Shown here piece after piece: positions 38,769 to 48,254 of a DNA stretch of 64,000 nt. Numbering within the stretch: the stretch's first letter is position 1; each line of letters opens with the position of its first letter. Below the pieces are notes generated by a model that saw nothing but the letters and a program-made list of their open reading frames with translations, made no database searches and had not been told where the DNA came from. Made by a program: the position numbers and the translations under genes. This DNA comes from Candidatus Comchoanobacter bicostacola (lineage in GTDB: Bacteria > Pseudomonadota > Gammaproteobacteria > Comchoanobacterales > Comchoanobacteraceae). The stretch covers positions 738,119 through 802,118 of the forward strand of contig NZ_CP092900.1 in assembly GCF_024172705.1 (NCBI RefSeq). The letters run 5' to 3'.

Positions 38769-39380
38769 CTAGGCCCTATCTGAAATAATTTCATCTACTA
38801 AACCATACTTAATGGACTGCTCTGCAGTCATAAAGTTATCACGATCAGTATCTTTTTCAATAATAGACAAAGGCTGTCCTGTGTGCTTAGATAGAATATC
38901 ATTAACCACAGAGCTAACCCTAAGTGTTTCTTGGGCATGAATTTGAATATCAGAGTTTTGACCTTGGTAGCCACCTAAAACCTGATGGATCATTACCGTT
39001 GCGTTTGGTAATATACGGCGCTTACCCTTAGCACCGGCTGTTAGGAGCAATGAAGCAGCACTCGCTGCCATACCCACACACAACGTAGCTACATCTGGCT
39101 TGATAAACTGCATGGTATCATAAATAGCAAGCCCTGCACTCACCACGCCACCTGGAGAGTTAATATAGATTGATATATCTTTCTCTGGGTTCTCAGACTC
39201 TAAAAACAAAAGCTGCGCGACTACTAAATTAGCCATATGCGGTTCAATTGGGCCACATATGAAAATAATACGCTCTTTTAAAAGCCTAGAGTATATGTCA
39301 TATGCACGTTCTCCCCTAGGAGAAGATTCAATCACCATTGGCACTAAGCCGCTATTGTATGTCCCAAAATCCTGCTTCAT
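38769..39380 (-). CDS. clpP: ClpP protease subunit
   Basis: The 203-residue serine peptidase forms the tetradecameric chamber. The catalytic triad is Ser107 (GMAASAAS), His132 (MIHQVLGG) and Asp181 (DTDRDNF), each ten residues later than in mature E. coli ClpP numbering. The oxyanion segment SPGGVVSAG is intact. It begins 2 bases after the tig stop, so the chaperone and protease are co-transcribed. Confidence 0.97.
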   Translation of the reverse strand: MKQDFGTYNSGLVPMVIESSPRGERAYDIYSRLLKERIIFICGPIEPHMANLVVAQLLFLESENPEKDISIYINSPGGVVSAGLAIYDTMQFIKPDVATLCVGMAASAASLLLTAGAKGKRRILPNATVMIHQVLGGYQGQNSDIQIHAQETLRVSSVVNDILSKHTGQPLSIIEKDTDRDNFMTAEQSIKYGLVDEIISDRA

Positions 39381-39382
39381 CT

Positions 39383-40684
39383 TTACTCCTTTAATTCCTT
39401 TTCAATCTCTGCAATTGTAACTGATTTCTTTGTCAGTGTAACATCAGGCAACAATGCAGATAAAGTTTTTTGCTCCAACAATGTAGACTGCGCTTGCTGT
39501 AAACGCTCTTTATCTTGAGCATACCACTGAACAAACATTTCTTTTGCTACCTGTGGCGGCGCCATTAACTCAATATGCTTCACCAAGTCTTCCTGGGACA
39601 GCTGAACATTCATCTTTTGCATGAAATGTTTAATAACCAATACTTTAGATAAATTAGATTCAACCTGTGCTTTCAAAACTTTCTCTTTTTCATCAGGGCT
39701 TGATGTTTTAGCATGCTCTAATTCTTTTTGAACGACTGATGCTGGTAATGAAACTTTAACTGACTTTTGCAATGCCTCGACCAACCTTCTTCGGTTAACT
39801 GCTTCGGCTAGATAATTCGTATCAGCTTCTAATCTAGACTTTACCTCATTTTCAAACTGAGGCTTAGTTCCAGCTTCGTAGCCAGCTTGCTTATAAAACT
39901 CTTTATTCAATGCTTTAGCTTCTTTTTCTTGAACCTCATGAACGTTGACCTCAAAAACAGCTTTCTTACCTGCAACTTCCTTACCTTGATAGTCTTCTGG
40001 GAAATTCACATCAAACTTAACAGTCTTACCTTTCTCTACACCTTCAAGTGCCTGCTCAAACTCTGGCAAATACTGCTTAGCACCCAGTTCAATGAATTGA
40101 TCAGCAGCACTTCCGCCCTCAAATAGCTCACCATCAATTTTACCCATAAAGTCTATTTTTAATCGACTACCTTGCTGAGACTGAGCATCAACCACTTTCC
40201 AGTCGGCATGGTGCTTTTGAATTCTTGCTATTTCCTCAGAAACATCACTTTCAGATATTTTACCTTCTACACCTGATACCTTAATCTTTTTAAGGTCTAC
40301 ATCTGGCAAAGATAGAAAAACTTCATACCCAACTGTCATCACAATATCACTGGAAACCCCATCACCTTTAGAATCGGTAGCCGTAGGTGTTGAAGCAACA
40401 TCATGCTTAAACTCTTTAATGACCGACTTTATCTCTTGGTCGATCAACTTCTCAACTGCTTCTGCACGAATTTGAGGACCGTTTCTAGACTCAATAAGCT
40501 TTGAGCCCTTACCCTTACGAAATCCTGAGATTTTAGTTTGTGATGCAACTTTCTTAAACGCTTTTTTGTATTCTTTTTCTACATCAGCAACAGACAATGT
40601 AAGTGAAATTGTAACATCATTTCCTTTCTCATTGATTTTTACAGACGAGCTATCCAATATAGACTTGGTTTTTTTCTGGACCAT
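39383..40684 (-). CDS. tig: Trigger factor
   Basis: The 433-residue ribosome-bound chaperone has three recognisable parts. These are an N-terminal ribosome-binding domain with the [10 protein letters not shown] signature (TF signature GFRxGKxP, here with Ser for Pro), an FKBP-type PPIase domain ([16 protein letters not shown]...), and a helical C-terminal chaperone domain. An N-terminal extension of about ten residues precedes the usual start. It lies 31 bases after tRNA-Leu and 2 before clpP, so it may be transcribed together with the tRNA. Confidence 0.95.
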   Translation of the reverse strand: MVQKKTKSILDSSSVKINEKGNDVTISLTLSVADVEKEYKKAFKKVASQTKISGFRKGKGSKLIESRNGPQIRAEAVEKLIDQEIKSVIKEFKHDVASTPTATDSKGDGVSSDIVMTVGYEVFLSLPDVDLKKIKVSGVEGKISESDVSEEIARIQKHHADWKVVDAQSQQGSRLKIDFMGKIDGELFEGGSAADQFIELGAKQYLPEFEQALEGVEKGKTVKFDVNFPEDYQGKEVAGKKAVFEVNVHEVQEKEAKALNKEFYKQAGYEAGTKPQFENEVKSRLEADTNYLAEAVNRRRLVEALQKSVKVSLPASVVQKELEHAKTSSPDEKEKVLKAQVESNLSKVLVIKHFMQKMNVQLSQEDLVKHIELMAPPQVAKEMFVQWYAQDKERLQQAQSTLLEQKTLSALLPDVTLTKKSVTIAEIEKELKE

Positions 40685-40715
40685 AGCGGTGACACCCTTA
40701 ATGATTTTTTAAATC

Positions 40716-40798
<83 letters not shown>

Positions 40799-40812
40799 CT
40801 AATATGCCTAAG

Positions 40813-40839
40813 ACTATAGCAACCCTGAAAAAAGGTCAA
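40813..40839 (-). promoter_or_regulatory. Candidate promoter of tRNA-Leu (and tig)
   Basis: On the minus strand TTGACC (40834-40839) and TATAGT (40813-40818, five of six) are 15 bases apart, a short but tolerable spacer. The tRNA 5' end is 16 bases downstream of the -10. Confidence 0.45.
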
Positions 40840-40954
40840 CTACTTTCTTCCCTAACCCGCTATAAAATCTAAATTAATGAATTAAATTAGCCCAATGGTA
40901 ATTGAACCCCTGACTCTATTGCGCTATGCTCATTCACAAATAACGGAGTCAATC

Positions 40955-41449
40955 ATGTCCACTTTACCCACCTTGGTCTTGGTTTTAAATATAGGAACCA
41001 TTGAGATCACATTAAATGAAGATATTGCGCCACTACATGTGAAACAAATTTCCACACTTGCTACAAATAAGTCTTATGACGGCATTGTATTTCATCGAGT
41101 CATCGATGGATTTGTCGCTCAAGTAGGTGACATCCAGCATGGACACTATAAAAACACCAATCACCAACTGATTGGTACGGGTGGATCGGATCTTCCAGAC
41201 ATTCCTGCAGAATTTAATAAAACACCACATAAAAGAGGCACTGTCTCAATGGCTAGATCTAGCGATCCAAACTCAGCAAATAGTCAATTCTTTATCTGCC
41301 TTGATGATGCACGATTTCTAGATGGGCAGTATACGGTCTTTGGTGAAGTTACCACAGGCATGGATATTGTTGATAAAATCAAAAAAGGTGCACCAGGATC
41401 AGGCATAGTTACTGACCCTGATTACATTAAACAAGCCTATATCAAATAG
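40955..41449 (+). CDS. ppiB: Peptidyl-prolyl cis-trans isomerase, cyclophilin B type
   Basis: The 164-residue cytoplasmic cyclophilin isomerises Xaa-Pro bonds. Active-site segments are present: FHRVIDGFVAQVGD with the catalytic Arg, the later SMARSSDPNSANSQFFICLDDARFLDGQYTVFGEV, and a terminal VDKIKKG. No signal peptide is seen, consistent with PpiB rather than PpiA. I choose the ATG at 40955 because GGAG lies seven bases before it; the frame is open for 20 codons upstream. It converges with the large orphan gene, 2 bases apart. Confidence 0.95.
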   Translation: MSTLPTLVLVLNIGTIEITLNEDIAPLHVKQISTLATNKSYDGIVFHRVIDGFVAQVGDIQHGHYKNTNHQLIGTGGSDLPDIPAEFNKTPHKRGTVSMARSSDPNSANSQFFICLDDARFLDGQYTVFGEVTTGMDIVDKIKKGAPGSGIVTDPDYIKQAYIK

Positions 41450-41451
41450 GT

Positions 41452-44151
41452 TTAACCCATAACACCTGCTACTGGTCGTGGCGCTGGATCAACACCATTG
41501 CCACCACCATTACTTAGGACAGAACCAGACACTTGTTCTGGTATATCTGAATACCCACCAGAGTGAACTGGTTGACCACTCGATACCTGCAATTTTGGAC
41601 GACGCCTAAATAAATTACAAATCCAACGCCATATGGCTTTGAAAAACATTTTTACCTTAGTAGTCCATGACCTTTTTCTCCCAGGCGCACTGTTTGCAGA
41701 CGAAACATCACTACCACTAGATGGTTTGTACGTCCCTCTATCTTGATGATCTCTTTGACCAGGATCCAGTATACCCTTTAACTCAGAACAAACTTCATTA
41801 TCTGCATATTGGCCTCGCCTCCAGGTAGTATACTGAGATTGCAAATAAGGCCGGCCTTTTTTATCTAGCATATCCCAAAGCACACGAAATGGGATCTGCC
41901 TGAAAAATTTCTCTCTAGCTCCTCCCAGGGTAAAATAATTATTATAGCCCTCATCATTCTTCAGAAGTCGCAGGAGATATTCAGCCTGACTTTCCCCTGA
42001 AAACTCTAAACAGCGCCGACTCAATTTACTGGATCTTTCATAATATTTTGAATGAAAATGCGACCGCTCACTACTCATAGACCCATGAGCACTATCCCAT
42101 TTAAAATCTGCACCCACTGACAACCAGAAAAATGCAGTGTCTACGTCCCATTCCCCACTCAGAGCCTCACGCATCGCTTTACTACCATACTCAGATAATA
42201 CACCAGTACTCAATTTTTTAGCATATCGAGTCACAAACGCTAACGCTTTCTCTGTAGACCGTGCCGGAACACCCCCTAGGCTTAGGCCAATCAAATATTC
42301 TACAGCTCTTTTAATTGGCCCAGTAGCAAACATTAGATCCTGGCAATTATCAATATTGGCTAGCATCACCACCAAAGCCCTGTAGAAGTACTCCGGACCT
42401 TCTTTATCTGACTCAGAATTGTTAATATAGTTCAACATATTCGCATACTTAGCAGGATCTAGACTATACAATGGGTTGTGTACTAAATGAAGCACTAGCT
42501 CTCTACCAAACAAAAATGCATCTGCCACCTCATCTAAACCAATGCGACTAATATCGATTAAATCTTGCCCCCTTTCATAACCAGAGCCCTCGAGTGCCGC
42601 ACTTAAAACCACATAAGGAGCCACTTTAGTATTGTTATCCGGTATACCACCCATCAATTCATCAAACGCTATTTGACTATTCCACCCAGCTGCTTGAACA
42701 ATTAATTGACCGGCAGCAGAGTCTAAAGGCACCTTGACTTCTGATCCATCACTGTAAGTAGTAATGTTACTATTCCCAAACAAATCCTCATCATGGTATA
42801 AGCCATCAAACTTGTACTCATCCAGGTCTTGACCAACCATCTTTAATAAACACTTATCTAATGTGTCCAGACTATCTAGAAAGACCTGCCATTTTTCTTC
42901 AGAGCTCATACCTGGCTTAGACATGCACGCCTTATACATTTTGTCAGCGATGATACCTTCTGTGTCCTCTGGGGCTAGTTTATGCGCAAAAGCTTCAAAG
43001 CGCCGACCTAAAGCTGAACCAGCCTGATCAACAGCGCTTAACCCTACATTCGTCTGCAAGCGCTCACAAACACCTTGTGCACATGAAACATAATACCCAC
43101 GAGCTATAGATTTACCTAAACTTATACAGAGGCTATTAAGCTGTTTTGAGAAAAATCCATCCATGAGAAAGCCTCTACACAGACCTAATAAATTTTTAAA
43201 AACCTTATCCAAAGAACCTGCATCTATCGAGCGAACACCCTCATCACCTGCCGCAGCGCCTCCAGCCTCTAGACCCATACAACCTAGCACACCTCTTATG
43301 GAACTTGCGTCAGGAGGCAGCCCCTCATCTAATACAACCTTAAACAAAGCATATGCAAATGTGTCTTGGATTACACTCTCATTTAGCAGCAACCCATCAG
43401 TACTAAAAATGTGTGTATTAATAGCATTAATATCCTGCAAGCAAATATCATACTCACTAGGAATATGTACATGCTCTCCAACCCTAGGCATGCTATGATA
43501 ATCATACCCCATTGACGCTACAACACTTCTAATCCAAGTTCCAGAAGTAGATTCACTAACCAAACTATAGCTTACCAAAATGCTTTTCCAGTCATCACCT
43601 TCTTTTACCTCATAAAGCTGTGAATTTTTACCCATACTGCTTTCAGCCTGCTTTTTCATAGCTTCAATTAAGAATCTTCTCTGCGTATCAATATCTAGAC
43701 TTGCAGGAATCACGCCTAAACAATCCCTTAGTAATTCACTACCTTTTCTTATATACACTGAGTTTTTACCATCAGCAGCAAAGGCATGCACCTCTCTGGT
43801 CAGGGAAAGATCAACCTCCTTCTCCGAACTAAGAGTATTATACAGCGCAATAATGCCTGGGTCACCGTACACAGTAGTTAGCCTAAAACATGTATAAGGC
43901 GTGCACTGCAATATATAAAACAACTCCTTTTTAAAAGCAGATGCCAGAATTTTAAAATCTTCTAGATGTTCCTCGTCTTTCTGCCAAACAAGTAGCTCAT
44001 CAATAACCTCTATACACCGGCTAACATGATCTCTGGCTTGCGCCTTATCTAACCCTAGACTAACATCGTTTGGGTAAACTTGCTCTACGGTCCCAGGGAA
44101 AAAAGATATGTCACTTATTTTTTTTAGCAGTTCACGCATGGTCATATTCAT
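41452..44151 (-). CDS. Hypothetical protein, about 899 aa, with LysM-like segment
   Basis: I do not recognise this protein. Around residues 180-235 the pattern YEVKEGDDWKSIL...MPRVGEHVHIPSEY resembles a LysM module (Y-x-V-x-x-GD near the start, G-x-x-V-x-IP at the end) with an unusually long centre. A basic aromatic segment near 820-850 (KVKMFFKAIWRWICNLFRRRP) could lie on a membrane. The last 50 residues are Gly/Ser/Pro-rich and disordered. There is no signal peptide. The frame runs up into tRNA-His, but the ATG at 44151 is the first start outside the tRNA and has AAGG upstream. It lies between ppiB and the tRNA cluster. Confidence 0.75.
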   Translation of the reverse strand: MNMTMRELLKKISDISFFPGTVEQVYPNDVSLGLDKAQARDHVSRCIEVIDELLVWQKDEEHLEDFKILASAFKKELFYILQCTPYTCFRLTTVYGDPGIIALYNTLSSEKEVDLSLTREVHAFAADGKNSVYIRKGSELLRDCLGVIPASLDIDTQRRFLIEAMKKQAESSMGKNSQLYEVKEGDDWKSILVSYSLVSESTSGTWIRSVVASMGYDYHSMPRVGEHVHIPSEYDICLQDINAINTHIFSTDGLLLNESVIQDTFAYALFKVVLDEGLPPDASSIRGVLGCMGLEAGGAAAGDEGVRSIDAGSLDKVFKNLLGLCRGFLMDGFFSKQLNSLCISLGKSIARGYYVSCAQGVCERLQTNVGLSAVDQAGSALGRRFEAFAHKLAPEDTEGIIADKMYKACMSKPGMSSEEKWQVFLDSLDTLDKCLLKMVGQDLDEYKFDGLYHDEDLFGNSNITTYSDGSEVKVPLDSAAGQLIVQAAGWNSQIAFDELMGGIPDNNTKVAPYVVLSAALEGSGYERGQDLIDISRIGLDEVADAFLFGRELVLHLVHNPLYSLDPAKYANMLNYINNSESDKEGPEYFYRALVVMLANIDNCQDLMFATGPIKRAVEYLIGLSLGGVPARSTEKALAFVTRYAKKLSTGVLSEYGSKAMREALSGEWDVDTAFFWLSVGADFKWDSAHGSMSSERSHFHSKYYERSSKLSRRCLEFSGESQAEYLLRLLKNDEGYNNYFTLGGAREKFFRQIPFRVLWDMLDKKGRPYLQSQYTTWRRGQYADNEVCSELKGILDPGQRDHQDRGTYKPSSGSDVSSANSAPGRKRSWTTKVKMFFKAIWRWICNLFRRRPKLQVSSGQPVHSGGYSDIPEQVSGSVLSNGGGNGVDPAPRPVAGVMG

Positions 44152-44180
44152 ACTGTATACCTTAATATTTCTTAAAAATG

Positions 44181-44254
44181 GGTGAACGATGGGGCTCGAA
44201 CCCACGACCACCGGAACCACAATCCGGGGCTCTACCAACTGAGCTACGCTCACC
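44181..44254 (-). tRNA. tRNA-His (anticodon GTG)
   Basis: Acceptor GTGAGCG/CGTTCAC with the extra 5' G opposite C73, which is the histidine identity pair. The anticodon arm is CCGGA-TTGTGGT-TCCGG with GTG. After C73 the genome reads CAT, so CCA is not encoded. Last tRNA of the Pro-Arg-His cluster. Confidence 0.94.
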
Positions 44255-44297
44255 ATACAGAAGCAATTCTAAAACAATTTACAGGCAAAGTCAAAAT

Positions 44298-44371
44298 CGC
44301 GCCTGGTAGGACTCGAACCTACAACCCTCGGCTTAGAAGGCCGATGCTCTATCCAGTTGAGCTACAGGCGC
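44298..44371 (-). tRNA. tRNA-Arg (anticodon TCT)
   Basis: Acceptor GCGCCTG/CAGGCGC, anticodon arm TCGGC-CTTCTAA-GCCGA with TCT, and TTCGAGT loop. Discriminator G is followed by ATTTT, so CCA is not encoded. Confidence 0.95.
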
Positions 44372-44375
44372 TCTT

Positions 44376-44449
44376 TCGGGGTAGAGGGATTTGAACCCCC
44401 GACATCCTGCTCCCAAAGCAGGCGCGCTACCAGACTGCGCTATACCCCG
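44376..44449 (-). tRNA. tRNA-Pro (anticodon TGG)
   Basis: Acceptor CGGGGTA/TACCCCG, GCGCAGTCTGGTAGCGC D-arm, anticodon arm CTGCT-TTGGGA-AGCAG with TGG, and TTCAAAT loop. Discriminator A is followed by AAG, so CCA is not encoded. It lies 4 bases upstream of tRNA-Arg, as first gene of the cluster. A TATATT -10-like box lies about 17 bases upstream on the minus strand. Confidence 0.95.
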
Positions 44450-44583
44450 ATGAATATACTAGAAAAATATACCAATCGATTTCGAAATACAAGTTTTTTA
44501 AACATCTAAGACATTTTAAAACGTTTTTCTCGCATAACTTATTAAAATTTGTCATAATCTACTGTGATTTAAATGGAGTTTAC

Positions 44584-45390
44584 ATGGATAAGAAAAGCAG
44601 CCAATGCCTAATAATTTACGACCTAATGCTCGAGAAAAAAGAAATTGATTCAGCACAATTCAGCATACTTAAATCAATCATTAATGACCTAGACACAGGA
44701 ACAATAAGGATATGTGCATACGAAAAAGGCCAATGGACCACAAACGAGTGGGTTAAAAAGGCAATTATTGCCTACATCCATTATGCCAAACCCGATAGAC
44801 TTACAGAGTACTCGAACACCTACAGGGATCATAGTATCTATAAATACAGTAAAACCCCTATTCCAGACACCATACGTATCGTTCCGCCTGCACACATTAG
44901 GTTTGGTGCCTATATCGGCAAACGGACCGTAATCATGCCCAGCTTTATCAATATTGGATGCTATGTTGATGATGGCTCCATGATCGATTCTTTTGCAAGT
45001 TTAGGCTCAGGCGCTCAAATTGGTAAGAACGTTCATATTTCAGCCGGGACAGGCATTGGGGGCGTACTAGAACCATTACAAGCATTACCAACTATTATCG
45101 AAGATAATTGCTTCATTGGTGGTCGCTCTGAAATTTCAGAAGGTGTGATTGTTCGCTCTGGCGCAGTTGTTGCAAGCGGCGTATTTCTCACCCAATCAAC
45201 GCGAATCTATAATCGCATGACCGGAGAAACCAGCTATGGTGAGATCCCACCAAACGCAGTTGTTATACCGGGAACACTTCCCACGCCAAATGAAACATAC
45301 CAAGCAAGCGCAGCAATCATTGTTAAATATGCAGATGAGAAAACCCGTAGTAAAACAACAATTAATGACTTACTAAGACCCCATATATAA
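44584..45390 (+). CDS. dapD: 2,3,4,5-tetrahydropyridine-2,6-dicarboxylate N-succinyltransferase
   Basis: The 268-residue enzyme catalyses the succinylation step of the diaminopimelate/lysine pathway, which supplies peptidoglycan. The C-terminal half is a left-handed beta-helix of hexapeptide repeats: RFGAYIGKRTVIMPSFINIGCYVDDG, AQIGKNVHISAGTGIGG, then CFIGGRSEISEGVIVRSGAVV. The GAYIG and FINIGCYVD segments match the active site. GGAG lies six bases before the ATG at 44584. It ends 18 bases inside pgpA, converging. No other dap genes are nearby. Confidence 0.95.
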   Translation: MDKKSSQCLIIYDLMLEKKEIDSAQFSILKSIINDLDTGTIRICAYEKGQWTTNEWVKKAIIAYIHYAKPDRLTEYSNTYRDHSIYKYSKTPIPDTIRIVPPAHIRFGAYIGKRTVIMPSFINIGCYVDDGSMIDSFASLGSGAQIGKNVHISAGTGIGGVLEPLQALPTIIEDNCFIGGRSEISEGVIVRSGAVVASGVFLTQSTRIYNRMTGETSYGEIPPNAVVIPGTLPTPNETYQASAAIIVKYADEKTRSKTTINDLLRPHI

Positions 45391-45831
45391 AGCAGCCCCA
45401 TACAATATGCCAAATGCGATAGCTCCAGCTAACACATCATCAAGCATACACCCAAGCGCTCCTTTAACGGCTCTATCAACCCAAGAAATAGGCCAAGGTT
45501 TAATAATATCAAAAATTCTAAATAGTAAAAAAGCCCAGAACCATAAGTGTGCCTCAAAATACAACAGCAATGGCAGTATTCCAATGATTTCGTCACATAC
45601 AATACTTCTATGATCACTATCTTTAAGGTAGACACCCCATATAGAGGCTGCCAGCGTCAACCCTGCTGCTAAAAACACATAACATAATAACTGAAGATTT
45701 AAGGGAAGATAAAGCATTATCCATGCCAGTGGGAAAGCCAATAAAGTACCCACAGTACCTGGTGCCACTGGTGATCTCCCTAGATAAAGACCCGTTGCAC
45801 AACACTCAGCTATTTTGAGTCGCCACCACAC
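45373..45831 (-). CDS. pgpA: Phosphatidylglycerophosphatase A
   Basis: The 152-residue inner-membrane enzyme makes phosphatidylglycerol from its phosphate. Family motifs are LGRSPVAPGTVGTL, then DSDHRSIVCDEIIG, FRIFDIIKPWP and LDDVLAGAIA, with the metal-binding acidic residues in the DE and LDDxLAG motifs. Four membrane segments are predicted. The frame opens at a GTG (45831) inside nusB, giving a 22-base overlap, and the N-terminus is shorter than in E. coli. nrdR-nusB-pgpA is a conserved order, here without ribE/ribH or thiL. Confidence 0.92.
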   Translation of the reverse strand: MWWRLKIAECCATGLYLGRSPVAPGTVGTLLAFPLAWIMLYLPLNLQLLCYVFLAAGLTLAASIWGVYLKDSDHRSIVCDEIIGILPLLLYFEAHLWFWAFLLFRIFDIIKPWPISWVDRAVKGALGCMLDDVLAGAIAFGILYGAALYMGS

Positions 45832-46238
45832 TCTAGCCTCCTTACATCCTTTGCAATACGGTCAAGCACTGAGTTAACTAACTTATGTGCATCTTGACCA
45901 CCAAAAAGTTTTGCTAAGTTCACTGATTCATTAATGACAACCCGATACGGAACATCATAACGATACATCAACTCATACACCGACATTTGCAATATAGCTT
46001 GCTCAACCAAATCTAACTCTGCATACGCTCGATCAACCAATGCATCCTCAACGGCTGTCGTAATTGCAATATTATGACTAGCAACACCATTCACCAATGC
46101 AGTTAGATAGTCTTGGTCTACCCGCTTTTTAAGCAAATAACGGTTCAAGACATCCTCAGATGAAGCCGCGCCAAGCGAACACTGATATAAAACCTCTACC
46201 GCAAACCTTCTAGTTAAAGACCTTGATATTTTACTCAT
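45810..46238 (-). CDS. nusB: Transcription antitermination factor NusB
   Basis: The all-helical protein of about 142 residues pairs with S10 to bind boxA RNA in rRNA operons. Typical segments are SLTRRFAVEVLYQCSLG and the C-terminal LMYRYDVPYRVVINESVNLAKLFGGQDAHKLVNSVLDRIAK. I prefer the ATG at 46238, which has GAG at proper spacing, over the ATG four codons upstream. It overlaps or abuts nrdR by a few bases and overlaps pgpA. Confidence 0.95.
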   Translation of the reverse strand: MSKISRSLTRRFAVEVLYQCSLGAASSEDVLNRYLLKKRVDQDYLTALVNGVASHNIAITTAVEDALVDRAYAELDLVEQAILQMSVYELMYRYDVPYRVVINESVNLAKLFGGQDAHKLVNSVLDRIAKDVRRLECGGDSK

Positions 46239-46710
46239 CGTTATTCTCATTTAATACAGGATCACCGACCAACTGGTCAATAAAGTCTTTGAATGCCTCA
46301 ATATCTTTAAAGCAGTGATAAACGGTTGCAAATCGTACCATCGCTATTAAATCAACTTCTTTCAATTCTTCAATAATCATATACCCAACGCGATTAGAAT
46401 TCAAGCTTTTCACATTCATCTTGCTGATTCTATGCATTATTCTAGCCATCATCTGATCAATTTGGCTGACAGAAAGCGGCCTTTTCTCAACCGCTCTAAC
46501 AATTCCTTTACGCACTTTTCCTGGGTCAAACTCAACAATACTACCGCTACGCTTTATGATCTTAGGAAATCCGGTTTCAATAGATTCTGTCGTTGAGAAC
46601 CGATGACCACACCCTTGGCACCCCCGTCGCCTTTTAATTTGATTCAACTCTACAAAAGGGCGTGAGTCAATAACTCGTATATCTTGTGAAAAACAGGCTG
46701 GGCAATACAT
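46231..46710 (-). CDS. nrdR: Transcriptional repressor NrdR
   Basis: The 159-residue regulator senses ATP/dATP and represses ribonucleotide reductase genes. The zinc ribbon has Cys3, Cys6, Cys31 and Cys34 (YCPAC...GCQGCGHRF). An ATP-cone domain follows (IIKRSGSIVEFDPGKVRKGIVRAVEKRP). It begins 3 bases after the glyA stop and overlaps nusB. No nrd genes are in the window. Confidence 0.95.
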   Translation of the reverse strand: MYCPACFSQDIRVIDSRPFVELNQIKRRRGCQGCGHRFSTTESIETGFPKIIKRSGSIVEFDPGKVRKGIVRAVEKRPLSVSQIDQMMARIMHRISKMNVKSLNSNRVGYMIIEELKEVDLIAMVRFATVYHCFKDIEAFKDFIDQLVGDPVLNENNDE

Positions 46711-46713
46711 CGT

Positions 46714-47931
46714 TTACCGCTCCAGACTTTTCAATTCTTTCATTAGCGCACCCACATATTGTTTAACTGACTGTACATCAGTTTGGTTACTTAGCAGTTT
46801 AACAATCCAAGTTGCTAGCTGTTTTGCCTGATTCTCCACCATTCCCATAGTAGTTAAAGCTGATGTACCCAAGCGAATGCCTGACGTTTTTTGTGGCGGC
46901 AACGGGTCATTTGGAATTGCATTCTTATTCACAATAATATCTGCTTCTTCTAACAGAGTTTGTGCCTGGTGACCATTATAATCCAGCCCCTGCAAAGAAA
47001 GCAAAATGATATGACACTCTGTTGAGCCTGATACCACACTCAGCCCAGCTTTGGAAAACACTTCAGCCATAGCCTTGGCATTTAACACAACGTGTTGCTG
47101 ATAGGTTTTAAACTCGGGTTGCAGCGCCTCATAAAAGCAAACTGCCTTAGCTGCAATAACATGCATCAATGGCCCGCCTTGTAAACCAGGAAATACAGAC
47201 CGATCAACTTTCCGAGTCACCTCTGATGCTTCCCTCGCTAAAATCATCCCCCCTCTCGGGCCTCTCAGTGTTTTGTGTGTCGTACTCGTTACAAGGTCCG
47301 CATAAGGCAAAGGTGAAGGATAATGACCTGATGCCACCAATCCTGACACATGGGCCATATCCGCTAATAAATACGCGCCACATGATTTTGCAATTTCAGA
47401 GAAACGCGCCCAATCCAGAACTTGAGAATATGCAGAAAAGCCAGCGATAATTAACTTTGGCTTATGTTTCTCAGCAAGTTCAACTACTGAGTCATAATCA
47501 ACAAGTCCCTGCTCATCTAAGCCATAGGCATACGATTGGTATAACTTCCCACTTACTGAGGCTTTGTGCCCATGAGTCAAGTGCCCCCCCGCATCTAACG
47601 CCATACCTAAAATAACATCCCCTGGCTTTAATAGCGCGTGGAACACTGCCATATTTGCATCACTGCCTGAGTGTGGCTGCACATTCGCATAACCAGCATC
47701 ATAGAGCTCCTTTAAGCGTTGAATAGCTAAAATTTCAACCTCATCGACATATCGACAGCCCGCATAATAGCGTTTTCCAGGATAACCTTCTGCATACTTA
47801 TTGGTAAGAACAGAACCTTGTGCACGCAACACATCCGATGAGGCATAGTTTTCAGAAGCAATTAACACCGCTTGAGATTGTTGGCGACTATACTCCGCCT
47901 TCAACAGTCGCTCAATCGCTTGATCATTCAT
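46714..47931 (-). CDS. glyA: Serine hydroxymethyltransferase
   Basis: The 405-residue PLP enzyme interconverts serine and glycine and is the main source of one-carbon units on tetrahydrofolate. The PLP lysine lies in [13 protein letters not shown] near residue 222. The N-terminal [21 protein letters not shown] and [15 protein letters not shown] motifs are intact. It is slightly shorter than E. coli GlyA (417). The start overlaps the preceding 93-aa gene by 8 bases, and nrdR follows 3 bases after the stop. Confidence 0.97.
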   Translation of the reverse strand: MNDQAIERLLKAEYSRQQSQAVLIASENYASSDVLRAQGSVLTNKYAEGYPGKRYYAGCRYVDEVEILAIQRLKELYDAGYANVQPHSGSDANMAVFHALLKPGDVILGMALDAGGHLTHGHKASVSGKLYQSYAYGLDEQGLVDYDSVVELAEKHKPKLIIAGFSAYSQVLDWARFSEIAKSCGAYLLADMAHVSGLVASGHYPSPLPYADLVTSTTHKTLRGPRGGMILAREASEVTRKVDRSVFPGLQGGPLMHVIAAKAVCFYEALQPEFKTYQQHVVLNAKAMAEVFSKAGLSVVSGSTECHIILLSLQGLDYNGHQAQTLLEEADIIVNKNAIPNDPLPPQKTSGIRLGTSALTTMGMVENQAKQLATWIVKLLSNQTDVQSVKQYVGALMKELKSLER

Positions 47932-48205
47932 CCACCTCTCCCTTAATTAACTGATACAGCATTACCTTTTCTTCTGGCTTCATCGATTCCACATGCGACA
48001 CAAACAACTCCTTCCCCGCCCGATAAGGACGCTCACACTCCGCCATGATTAAATCAATCCCCCAATGACTGCATAGCGATCTAATATCACACAACAATAA
48101 AGAATCATCCTCTGATTGATGGGTTCTTTTATCAGAGTATAGTTCCTGCCCTAATAAAGCTAAATATATTTCTCGCATCATTCTGCACCAACTGCTAAAA
48201 TTCAC
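47924..48205 (-). CDS. Hypothetical protein, up to 93 aa
   Basis: A small soluble protein I do not recognise. From the ATG at 48181 it would have 85 residues starting [10 protein letters not shown]; a GTG at 48205 adds eight more. It is Glu/Leu-rich with three Cys (CDIRSLC and CERP). Its stop overlaps the glyA start by 8 bases, which implies translational coupling and makes it likely to be real and the first gene of the glyA-nrdR-nusB-pgpA operon. Confidence 0.55.
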   Translation of the reverse strand: MNFSSWCRMMREIYLALLGQELYSDKRTHQSEDDSLLLCDIRSLCSHWGIDLIMAECERPYRAGKELFVSHVESMKPEEKVMLYQLIKGEVDE

Positions 48206-48254
48206 TATGTTTTTAATTCAAAGTCATTTAACATATCATAAACTGACTCAAGAT

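Noticed and set aside
44152-44256. Upstream extension of the 899-aa orphan into tRNA-His
   Set aside because: The extra residues are the translation of the tRNA itself; the ATG at 44151 lies outside the tRNA and has an AAGG upstream.
44182-44394. Plus-strand open frame across tRNA-His and tRNA-Arg
   Set aside because: It is the antisense of tRNA genes, and the reading frame has no independent support.
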